In this document: positions 57,928-64,000 of the stretch, in pieces
Numbering within the stretch: position 1 is the first letter of the stretch
Layout: every line of letters starts with the position of its first letter
Source: Streptomyces sannanensis
GTDB lineage: Bacteria; Actinomycetota; Actinomycetes; Streptomycetales; Streptomycetaceae
Direction: 5' to 3'
Length of the DNA: 64,000 nucleotides
Assembly: GCF_039536205.1 (NCBI RefSeq)
Contig: NZ_BAAAYL010000001.1
Span: forward strand, 1,178,001-1,242,000
The notes under the pieces: generated by a model
The model's input: the letters and a program-made list of their open reading frames with translations, nothing else
What the model was told of the DNA's origin: nothing
Databases searched by the model: none
Position numbers and translations under genes: made by a program

Positions 57928-59292
57928 ATGGACATGGCGATGATGCGGCTCCGGCGCGAGGATCCGCGGGTCGTCGGCTCGTTCAGGCTTCACCGGCGGC
58001 TGGGCGCGGGCGGGATGGGCGTCGTCTATCTCGGCTCCGACCGGCGGGGCCAGCGGGTCGCACTGAAGGTCATCCGGCCGGATCTGGCGGAGGACCAGGA
58101 GTTCAGGTCGAGGTTCGCGCGCGAGGTGTCGGCCGCGCGGCGGATCCGTGGCGGCTGCACGGCGCGGCTCGTCGCGGCCGATCTCGAGGCGGAGCGGCCG
58201 TGGTTCGCGACGCAGTACGTGCCCGGGCCCTCACTGCACGACAAGGTCGCCGAGGACGGTCCGCTGACGGCGGCCGAGGTGGCCTCGGTCGGTGCGGCGC
58301 TCTCCGAGGGCCTGGTGGCGGTACACGAAGCGGGTGTGGTGCACCGCGACCTCAAGCCGTCGAACATTCTGCTGTCCCCCAAGGGCCCGCGGATCATCGA
58401 CTTCGGCATCGCCTGGGCGACCGGGGCCAGCACCCTCACGCACGTCGGTACGGCGGTGGGTTCGCCGGGCTTCCTCGCACCGGAGCAGGTGCGCGGCGCC
58501 GCGGTCACACCCGCCACCGATGTCTTCTCGCTGGGTGCCACGCTGGCCTACGCGGCGACGGGCGACTCCCCCTTCGGGCACGGCAGTTCGGAGGTCATGC
58601 TCTACCGCGTGGTCCACGAGGAACCGTCGCTGTACGGGGTGCCCGATGCGCTGGCCCCGCTGGTGCGCGCATGTCTCGCGAAGGAACCCGAGGAACGTCC
58701 CTCCACCCTTCAACTCTCGATGCGGCTCAAGGAGATCGCCGCCCGCGAGGCCCACGGCCTGCCGGAGAACCGGCCGCCGGCCCCTCCTCGGGAGCCCGCC
58801 GAGCGGGGCGAGCGGAACGACGCCACCGCGCGGTTCACCGAGTACTTCCCGGAGCGGCGCCCCCAGGGCGACACGAACGGCGGTTCCGGCTCCCGGGGAG
58901 GCTCGAGGAGCGGCGCCGGCGGGCGCACGGGTGGCACCCCCGCGCCCCGCCCGCAGGCCCCCCGCTCGTCGTCGTCCCGCGGTTCGTCGTCTCGCGGTTC
59001 GTCGTCTCGCGGTTCGTCGTCTCGGGGCTCGTCGTCACGGGGCTCGTCGTCACGGGGCTCGTCGTCACGCGGCAGTTCCCGTCCCCAGAAGCCGCGGAAC
59101 ACCACACGGTCCGGATCGCGCACGACGTCCGGCGGGCGGCGGCCCGCCAATCCCAGGCTGCTGCGTCAGCGCCTGGTCGTGTTCGTCGTGGTGACGCTCC
59201 TGGTGGCGTTGGGGATCGCGGTCGCTCAGGGCTGCCAAGGGCCCGCCGAGTCCTTCGGTCAGGACCCGGGCCGGCCCGTCGCCACCGCGTAG
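57928..59292 (+). CDS. Eukaryotic-type Ser/Thr protein kinase with C-terminal membrane helix
   Basis: The 454-residue protein has a complete kinase domain (about 15-270): glycine loop LGAGGMGVVYLG, Lys in VALKVI, HRDLKPSNILL, DFG in IIDFGIAW, and APEQVRG. A disordered Arg/Ser/Pro/Gly linker (about 285-410) with a 15-bp-unit repeat leads to one transmembrane helix near the end (LVVFVVVTLLVALGIAVAQGC) with a short outside tail. There is no PASTA or other sensor domain. Its 3' end overlaps the stop of the SpoU remnant. ATG 57928; ATG 57934 is possible. Confidence 0.92.
   Translation: MDMAMMRLRREDPRVVGSFRLHRRLGAGGMGVVYLGSDRRGQRVALKVIRPDLAEDQEFRSRFAREVSAARRIRGGCTARLVAADLEAERPWFATQYVPGPSLHDKVAEDGPLTAAEVASVGAALSEGLVAVHEAGVVHRDLKPSNILLSPKGPRIIDFGIAWATGASTLTHVGTAVGSPGFLAPEQVRGAAVTPATDVFSLGATLAYAATGDSPFGHGSSEVMLYRVVHEEPSLYGVPDALAPLVRACLAKEPEERPSTLQLSMRLKEIAAREAHGLPENRPPAPPREPAERGERNDATARFTEYFPERRPQGDTNGGSGSRGGSRSGAGGRTGGTPAPRPQAPRSSSSRGSSSRGSSSRGSSSRGSSSRGSSSRGSSSRGSSRPQKPRNTTRSGSRTTSGGRRPANPRLLRQRLVVFVVVTLLVALGIAVAQGCQGPAESFGQDPGRPVATA
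58966..59072 (+). repeat. Tandem 15-bp repeat in the kinase linker
   Basis: Seven units of TCGTCGTCTCGCGGT with substitutions encode (Ser-Ser-Ser-Arg-Gly) repeats. Copy number could vary between strains by slippage. Confidence 0.9.
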
Positions 59293-59455
59293 AACGCGAC
59301 CGCCGCGGCGGCGCCCACATTGAGCGAGTCCACTCCGTGCGACATGGGGATGCGCACCCATTCGTCGGCCGCCCTCAGTGCCTTCGCGGACTGGCCTTCG
59401 CCCTCCGCGCCGAGCATCAGCGCCACCCGCTCCCGGCGGTGCGGGGCGGCCTCAT
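59259..59455 (-). pseudogene. 3' remnant of a SpoU/TrmH rRNA methyltransferase
   Basis: The reading frame DEAAPHRRERVALMLGAEGEG, then AADEWVRIPMSHGVDSLNVGAAAAVAFYAV is the C-terminal knot region (motifs 2 and 3) of a SpoU methyltransferase and stops at 59259. It aligns closely with the C-terminus of the gene at 61863-62762. The N-terminal two thirds are missing; upstream sequence in the frame is unrelated. It lies where the methyltransferase gene should end, next to the kinase. Confidence 0.8.
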
Positions 59456-59661
59456 CTCCACGTCGACCGGCTCCGTGCCGGTTTCCTCCCATCGTCGGGT
59501 TCCTCGTCCTGCCGAGTGCACAGGCAGAGTTCTGCACGCGAAGGAACGCGTTGAACTTGGCGATCGGCAGGCGGTACTTTCACATCCGCCGCGGCATCTG
59601 CAGCACTTGTGGCACGGTTCGCGCCACGTACCAGGCGGACCGCAGAGCCGCGCTGCACGGT

Positions 59662-59775
59662 CGAGCGGCGCAGGGTGAGGCGCACTGCACCGTCCTTGTC
59701 GGTCTCGTCGGTGAGGACCTCGTACCCGTTCTCGTCTGCGAATGACAGGGCAGTCCCGTACCCGTACGTACTCAT
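59662..59775 (-). pseudogene. Fragment resembling the C-terminus of a DUF1257 protein
   Basis: The frame reads YGYGTALSFADENGYEVLTD followed by ETDKDGAVRLTLRR. This matches my memory of the end of DUF1257 (Ycf35-like) proteins. The N-terminal part is absent, as it joins directly to the activase fragment upstream. The frame then runs on into unrelated sequence. Confidence 0.5.
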
Positions 59776-59776
59776 C

Positions 59777-60042
59777 AGGCTGCTCCAGCGGCTCCCCACC
59801 GGTGAGGGTCACCCCTTCAATGCCGTCGGTGCCGGCCACCTCGTCGACCACGTCTTCACCCGCCGGGCACTCGCTGCGTGAGGTTCCTGTGTCTCCGGGT
59901 TGAAACAGCCGGCGCAAGCGAGACTGCATCCCTGACTCCACACCACGAACCGCAGACCAGGGCCGTTCGCGGCGCTTCGCGCCAGCGTCGAATGAACCTG
60001 CCACAGCGGAGCAGCGCCTGCGGATCTGCTCGCTAGTGCCAC
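59777..60042 (-). pseudogene. Frameshifted fragment of a 4Fe-4S single-cluster activase (NrdG-like)
   Basis: The first frame contains NGPGLRFVVWSQGCSLACAGCFNPETQEP, the CxxxCxxC-type cluster site of radical SAM activases. A one-base shift near 59876-59885 moves to EDVVDEVAGTDGIEGVTLTGGEPLEQP, the following GGEP motif. The rest of the domain is missing and the sequence passes straight to the DUF1257-like fragment. Confidence 0.65.
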
Positions 60043-60134
60043 AGCTGATCGCGCTGTTCTTCGCCGGTCTCCACGTATGCCTCAGCCGTGAGTTCCTGAG
60101 ACTCCACACAGCCGCCGAGCCGGTCGACCAGCAC

Positions 60135-60255
60135 CTAGGAGTGTCCTGAAGATCTTGGAATCGTGCCCGGCTTGCACCGGTTCATGGCGATTGACATTTA
60201 CTGGCAATCCGGGGCGAGTCAGGCGGTCGGAGCAAGATCTTCATCGGTCTTCTAG
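60135..60255. mobile_element. 121-bp CTAG-bordered miniature element, copy 1
   Basis: It is bordered by CTAG (60135-60138, 60252-60255). The ends are imperfect inverted repeats (AGTGTCCTGAAGATCTTG versus CAAGATCTTCATCGGTCTT). It has about 94% identity by eye with copy 2 at 60426 and contains no gene. Confidence 0.8.
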
Positions 60256-60429
60256 GGCGTGTTTCGAAAGTAGCGTCGTCCGCCCGGAGGGCGGGGTCGG
60301 GGGCGTCTGGTGCGTGCGATCGCAAGGCGGAGGGAGGAGAGCGCAGCGGGCTGCGCCGACGACCGACAACGCGGCGAGCGTGCGTGCCGGGCGTTCCCGA
60401 CCAGGCGGGACTTTCGAAACACGCCCTAG
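60252..60429. mobile_element. CTAG-bordered MITE, 170-bp core, between the two 121-bp copies
   Basis: CTAG borders enclose perfect inverted ends GGCGTGTTTCGAAAGT and ACTTTCGAAACACGCC. The interior has GATCGCAAGGCGGAGG and GACGACCGACAACGC blocks also found in the element at 35644. I know this end sequence as common in Streptomyces MITE-like elements and related IS5-type insertion sequences. Confidence 0.8.
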
Positions 60430-60546
60430 GAGTGTCCTGAAGATCTTGAAATCGCGCCCGGCTTGCACCGGTTCATGGCGATTGACATTTACCCGCAATC
60501 CGGGGCGAGTCAGGCGGCAGGAGCAAGATCTTCATCGGTCTTCTAG
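60426..60546. mobile_element. 121-bp CTAG-bordered miniature element, copy 2
   Basis: Same length, orientation and borders as copy 1. Its right CTAG supplies the TAG stop codon that truncates the DUF2997-like gene. Confidence 0.8.
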
Positions 60547-60641
60547 GTCTGCGCCAAGCAGCCCATGCCCTCCACACCCTGGACATGCATCTCGACCCGG
60601 CCGTCCGGCCGGACCGTCACTTCAAGAATCTCGTCGGCCAC
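60543..60641 (-). pseudogene. DUF2997-like gene truncated by a miniature element
   Basis: GTG 60641 opens a 32-residue frame: VADEILEVTVRPDGRVEMHV then QGVEGMGCLAQT and TAG. The pattern of a strand, PDGRV, and EGMxGxxC is that of DUF2997, which normally continues about 15-30 residues in a helix. The stop lies exactly at the CTAG border of the 121-bp element. An insertion sequence begins 12 bp upstream of the start, within the likely RBS. Confidence 0.6.
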
Positions 60642-60671
60642 AATCCCCCTAGGGCGCGTATTCGGTTGTGA

Positions 60672-61196
60672 TCAAGGGGTGGTCCGCGTGAGGTCCTTGA
60701 TCCAGATCATCGAGGCGCGGAGGTGGAGGCCGGCGAGGTAGCTCTCAGGGGTCTTGTCGAAGCGGGTGGCGATGCCTCGCCATGCCTTCAGCTTGTTGAT
60801 CAGCCGCTCGACGGCATTCCGCTCCTTGTAGAGGTCGGCGTCGTGGCTGACGGGCCGACCGCCCCTGCTGCCTTTCTTCTTCCGGTTGGCGGCCTGGTCC
60901 TTCTTCTCCGGGATGACCGCCTTGATGCGGCGTTTCCGCAGGTAGGCACGGTTTCCGTGGGACGAGTAGGCCTTGTCGCCGGCAACCGCGTCGGGGCGGG
61001 TGCGGGGGCGGCCGACGGGCAGGCGGACCCGCACCTTCTTGAGCACGGGGATGAACTGCGGGCTGTCCGCGGCCTGCCCCGCGGTCAGGACGAACGCCAG
61101 AGGACGGCACTTCCGGTCGGCGGCGAGATGAACCTTGCTGGTCAGCCCGCCCCTCGAACGTCCGAGCAGGGCGGCTTTCAGCCGGAGTTTGCGCCG
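60672..61196 (-). CDS. IS5-family transposase, second frame (C-terminal part)
   Basis: This frame lies -1 relative to the first and has no strong start of its own. It encodes RRKLRLKAALLGRSRGGLTSKVHLAADRKCRPLAF, then GDKAYSSHGNRAYL with the second catalytic Asp and YKERNAVERLINKLKAWR with the Y-(2)R-(3)E-(6)K signature and catalytic Glu. It is probably made as a fusion with the first frame by ribosomal frameshifting near 61188-61200. Confidence 0.85.
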   Translation of the reverse strand, partial: RRKLRLKAALLGRSRGGLTSKVHLAADRKCRPLAFVLTAGQAADSPQFIPVLKKVRVRLPVGRPRTRPDAVAGDKAYSSHGNRAYLRKRRIKAVIPEKKDQAANRKKKGSRGGRPVSHDADLYKERNAVERLINKLKAWRGIATRFDKTPESYLAGLHLRASMIWIKDLTRTTP

Positions 61197-61675
61197 GCGC
61201 CGGATGTGCCGTCGTTCTTCCCGCTCGGGGTCGTTTCCGGCGTCCTGCCCGTCTTGTTCTTCCGGGCCGCCCCCTTTTGCCGGGCCTTCTCCTCGTCGAC
61301 AGCGGCCTTCTCCAGAGCGGTCATGACGTCCTGGCCGAGATGGGTACCGGCAGCGTCGTGGTGGGCCCGGGCTGTGGTGGAGTCCACGCTGACCAGGGAC
61401 AAGTCCACCTCACCCCGCTTCGCGGCTTCCGCGATCAGGCCCTCCAGCAGGGCTTCGAAGACGCCGGCATCCCTCCACTGCCGGAAGCGGTTGTGGACGG
61501 TCGGCCAGGCACCGAACTCCTTCGGCATCTCCCGCCACTGCCCGCCCGTCCTGAACCGCCAGATCACGCCTTCGAATTGCTGTCGCAGCCGTTCGGGGTA
61601 CGGGCCAAACCTGCCGATTGGCAGGTACGGCTCGATGAACTCCCACTCCTCGTCCGTCAACTGCACCCGCGTCAT
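61178..61675 (-). CDS. IS5-family transposase, first frame (N-terminal part)
   Basis: The 165-residue protein begins MTRVQLTDEEWEFIEPYLP with the helix-turn-helix DUF4096-like region WPTVHNRFRQWRDAGVFEAL, and VDLSLVSVDSTTARAHHDAAG with the first catalytic Asp. The last residues (TSGAGANSG) are the overlap with the second frame. Alone it lacks the rest of the DDE site. Confidence 0.88.
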   Translation of the reverse strand: MTRVQLTDEEWEFIEPYLPIGRFGPYPERLRQQFEGVIWRFRTGGQWREMPKEFGAWPTVHNRFRQWRDAGVFEALLEGLIAEAAKRGEVDLSLVSVDSTTARAHHDAAGTHLGQDVMTALEKAAVDEEKARQKGAARKNKTGRTPETTPSGKNDGTSGAGANSG

Positions 61676-61862
61676 GCAAGACGATCTACCGGATCAGGCC
61701 CCGCCGCGAGGGCGAATCCCGCAAATTGATCACAACTCGATACGCGCCCTAGAACCGCCCCTGACCAGCAGCTGGTCAAGTGAGCAATGGCACTTGAGCG
61801 AGATGGCCCCGAACCGCCGCCGGCTCGAACCCGTTACAGACGAGCCGGGCTGTACGCCGACG

Positions 61863-62762
61863 TCAGACAGCTCGCGGCCGGGTGGCGTAGAAGGCCACCG
61901 CCGAGGCAGCCGCCACGTTGAGGGAGTCGACGCCGGCGTCCATCGGGATGCGGACGTGCTCGTCGGCCGCGGCGAGGGCCTCGGGGGTGAGGCCGTCGCC
62001 TTCTGTGCCGAAGACCAGGGCGAGCTTCTCGTACTTCCGCGCGGCAAGCTCGTCGAGGGTGATCGCCCGGTCACTCAGGCAGAGTGCGGCGACCGTGAAG
62101 CCCGCAGACCGCAGGAGCTCGGCGTCCTTCGGCCAGGACTCCAGGCGAGTCCACGGCACCTGGAAGACGGCCCCCATCGAGACCTTCACGGACCTGCGGT
62201 AGAGGGGATCGGCACAGCGCGGGGTGAGGAGGACCACGTCGATCCCGAGAGCTGCGGCGTTTCTGAAGGCAGCCCCCATGTTTGCGTGATCGACGATATC
62301 TTCGAACACGGCGACGCGCCGAACCGCACGTTCTCCTTGTAGCCCCAAAGGCAACATCGCGCCGATGTCGGTGTGGTCGTTGACCGACTCCATGACGACC
62401 ACGCGGCGGGCCGTGGTGAGCAGTTCACCGGCCGGCGGCAGGGGCTTGCGCTGCATGGACGCGAGCGCACCTCGGTGGACGTGGTAGCCGGTGACCCGCT
62501 CGGCGAGTTCCGGGCTGACCGCGTACACCGGGGCCGGGGCCTCGTCGATGACGTCCCGCATGACGTCCACCCACTTGGCCGAGAGCAGCATGGAGCGCAT
62601 CTCGTAGCCGGCCTGCCTGGCGCGCCTGATGACTTTCTCGCCCTCGGCGATGAACAGGCCCTCGGCCGGCTCGCGTCTGCGCCGCAGCTCGACATCGGTC
62701 AGGCCCGTGTAGTCGTGCAGGCGCGGGTCGTCGGGGTCGTCGATGGTGATGAGATCGGCCAC
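61863..62762 (-). CDS. SpoU/TrmH-type rRNA methyltransferase, apparently chimeric with a duplicated motif
   Basis: GTG 62762 gives 299 residues. The N-terminal substrate domain (1-115, LFIAEGEKVIRRARQAGYEMR) is normal. Residues 120-135 (RVVVMESVNDHTDIGA) form motif 1, but instead of the usual FRNAAALG there follow 14 unrelated residues (MLPLGLQGERAVRR) and a second motif 1 at 149-164 (RVAVFEDIVDHANMGA) that continues into FRNAAALGIDVVLLTPRCADPLYRRSVKVSMGAVF and VFGTEGDGLTPEALAAADEHVRIPMDAGVDSLNVAAASAVAFYA. The frame is open throughout. About 29 residues longer than expected. It sits upstream of cobA, the usual partner. Confidence 0.88.
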   Translation of the reverse strand: MADLITIDDPDDPRLHDYTGLTDVELRRRREPAEGLFIAEGEKVIRRARQAGYEMRSMLLSAKWVDVMRDVIDEAPAPVYAVSPELAERVTGYHVHRGALASMQRKPLPPAGELLTTARRVVVMESVNDHTDIGAMLPLGLQGERAVRRVAVFEDIVDHANMGAAFRNAAALGIDVVLLTPRCADPLYRRSVKVSMGAVFQVPWTRLESWPKDAELLRSAGFTVAALCLSDRAITLDELAARKYEKLALVFGTEGDGLTPEALAAADEHVRIPMDAGVDSLNVAAASAVAFYATRPRAV

Positions 62763-62834
62763 AGGGGTGATACTGCCTTGTCCGAGATGTGGTGCCAACC
62801 GGCAGGGACGGGATGAGTTACCGGCGGTAACTGA

Positions 62835-64000
62835 TTACTCGGCCGCCTGCTCGGGCGTGATGGTGACGACGTCGCCGATGACGATGACCGCGGGCGGGCG
62901 TACGTCCTCCGCCTCGACCCGTTCCGCGACGGTCGCGAGGGTCGCGTCCACGCGGCGCTGAGCGGCCGTGGTGCCCTCCTGGATCACGGCCACGGGCGTC
63001 TCCGCGGACTTGCCGTGCGCGACCAGTGCCCGGGCGATCGCGCCGATCTTGTCGACGCCCATCAGGATCACGAGCGTGCCGCGCAGCCTGGCCAGCGCCG
63101 CCCAGTCCACGAGGGAGCGCGGGTCGTCAGGGGCGACATGGCCGCTGACCACCGTGAATTCATGGGCCACACCCCGGTGGGTGACGGGGATGCCCGCCGC
63201 GCTGGGGACACTGATGGAGCTGGAGATGCCGGGCACCACGGTGCACGGGATGCCCTCCGCGGCGAGCGCCTGTGCCTCCTCCATGCCGCGGCCGAAGACA
63301 TAGGGGTCGCCGCCCTTGAGACGCACCACCGCCTTGCCGGCCTTGGCGTGCTCTATGAGCGCGTTGTTGATGGCCTCCTGGGCCATGAAACGGCCGTAGG
63401 GGATCTTCGCGGCGTCGATCACCTCGACGTGCGGCGGGAGTTCGTCGAGCAGATCGCGCGGACCGAGCCGGTCCGCGATCACGACATCCGCCTCGGCGAG
63501 CAGCCTGCGCCCACGCACCGTGATCAGGTCCGGGTCGCCCGGGCCGCCGCCCACCAGGGCCACGCGGGGGCTGTCCTCGTGGGTGCGGAAGTACGGCGCC
63601 GCCAGAGAACCGTCGCCGAGCGCCTCGACGATCGCGTCCCGGACGGCCGCCGAACGACGCGGGTCCTGTCCGGTGAGCACCGCGACGGTGACGCCCGCGC
63701 TGCGGCCCGTGGCCGGCGTCCAGGCGGTGGCCGCTTCGGCGTCGTCGCTCCGTACGCACCAGACCCGGTTGCGCTCGGCCTCCGCGGACGCGGTGGTGTT
63801 GGCGTCAGGGTCGCTCGAGGCGATCAGGGCGTACCAGGCGTCGGCCAGGTCGCCCTCCGCGTACCGGCGGCGCTCCCAGCGGATCTCGTCGGCCTTCGCC
63901 ATCGCCTCCACGGACGGGGTCGCGGACGGTGAGATGAGCACGATGTCCGCGCCCGCGGCGATGAGCGCCGGGAGGCGGCGCTGAGCGACCTGGCCGCCGC
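62835..64000 (-). CDS. cobA: Uroporphyrinogen-III C-methyltransferase (CysG/CobA-type), start outside window
   Basis: The visible 388 residues end at 62835 and the frame stays open to the right edge, so the N-terminus is missing. The N-terminal part (GADIVLISPSATPSVEAMA...WYALIASSDP) is a precorrin-2 dehydrogenase-like domain, as in CysG. The C-terminal methyltransferase domain is complete: VALVGGGPGDPDLITVRGRRLL, YGRFMAQEAINNALI, VVRLKGGDPYVFGRGMEEAQAL and VVPGISSSISVPSAAGIPVTHRG. It adds methyl groups at C2 and C7 of uroporphyrinogen III for siroheme and cobalamin. Confidence 0.93.
   Translation of the reverse strand, partial: GGQVAQRRLPALIAAGADIVLISPSATPSVEAMAKADEIRWERRRYAEGDLADAWYALIASSDPDANTTASAEAERNRVWCVRSDDAEAATAWTPATGRSAGVTVAVLTGQDPRRSAAVRDAIVEALGDGSLAAPYFRTHEDSPRVALVGGGPGDPDLITVRGRRLLAEADVVIADRLGPRDLLDELPPHVEVIDAAKIPYGRFMAQEAINNALIEHAKAGKAVVRLKGGDPYVFGRGMEEAQALAAEGIPCTVVPGISSSISVPSAAGIPVTHRGVAHEFTVVSGHVAPDDPRSLVDWAALARLRGTLVILMGVDKIGAIARALVAHGKSAETPVAVIQEGTTAAQRRVDATLATVAERVEAEDVRPPAVIVIGDVVTITPEQAAE

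Larger units (their letters stand above)
60653..61748 (-). mobile_element. IS5-family insertion sequence, 1096 bp, CTAG target duplication
   Basis: The ends are GGCGCGTATTCGGTTGTGATC and, reversed, GGCGCGTATCGAGTTGTGATC (18 of 21 match), flanked on each side by CTAG (60649-60652 and 61749-61752). Two overlapping minus-strand frames encode the transposase. It looks intact. Confidence 0.9.

Overview
This is a high-GC chromosomal window with strong third-codon GC bias, GTG and TTG starts, and a Streptomyces core gene order. The organism is very probably a Streptomyces: it carries the sporulation protein SsgB, the aro–alaS–rpsD, relA–apt–secFD–ruvABC and pdxST–PIM-lipid blocks in the order I know from that genus, and short interspersed repeats typical of it. 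No species is assigned.

Layout. Positions 52–12256 are almost all on the minus strand and look like one long transcription unit or a few: two small membrane or coiled proteins, alaS, ruvX, mltG, aroE, a small membrane protein, aroC, aroK, aroB, aroQ, a P-loop kinase and an M24 peptidase-like protein. Many junctions are ATGA, GTGA or TGATG overlaps. Then come rpsD, rarA, a VKOR-family protein, hisS and a metallo-hydrolase (minus), and a membrane cyclophilin and a DUF349 protein (plus). Positions 20180–31776 hold relA, apt, secF, secD, yajC, ruvB, ruvA, ruvC, yebC, pdxT and pdxS. Positions 31976–35432 hold a LemA-like protein and a three-gene phosphatidylinositol mannoside operon (pgsA, acyltransferase, pimA). 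Next are an EF-G-like GTPase, a large membrane protein, a HIT protein and thrS, an uncharacterised pair including a DUF4365 putative nuclease, an exonuclease, two tRNA-Val(CAC) genes, an 851-residue membrane protein, ssgB, and a set of small or redox proteins. pabB, a broken pabC and a five-gene tRNA cluster (Gly, Cys, three Val) follow. The right end has a phosphotransferase, a Ser/Thr kinase, a scrambled accessory segment (59259–62360), a TrmH/SpoU methyltransferase and the start-truncated cobA.

How it fits together. Most of the window is housekeeping: shikimate to chorismate, chorismate to p-aminobenzoate, tRNA charging, protein export, Holliday-junction processing, stringent response, vitamin B6 and envelope lipids. 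The unusual content falls into three groups. First, short Streptomyces repeats have inserted in frame inside essential or conserved genes (aroB twice, pimA once, the 851-residue membrane protein once). Second, CTAG-bordered miniature elements are present, including a nested block of two 121-bp copies around a 170-bp element. Third, the accessory segment between the kinase and cobA splits a SpoU methyltransferase gene: its 3' end is left behind next to the kinase, and the surviving gene next to cobA appears to be a fusion with a second SpoU sequence and carries a duplicated motif. Between the two pieces lie an IS5-type insertion sequence and decayed fragments that I read as a DUF2997 / DUF1257 / iron-sulfur activase module. 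Family names are recognised from sequence patterns; no search was run.
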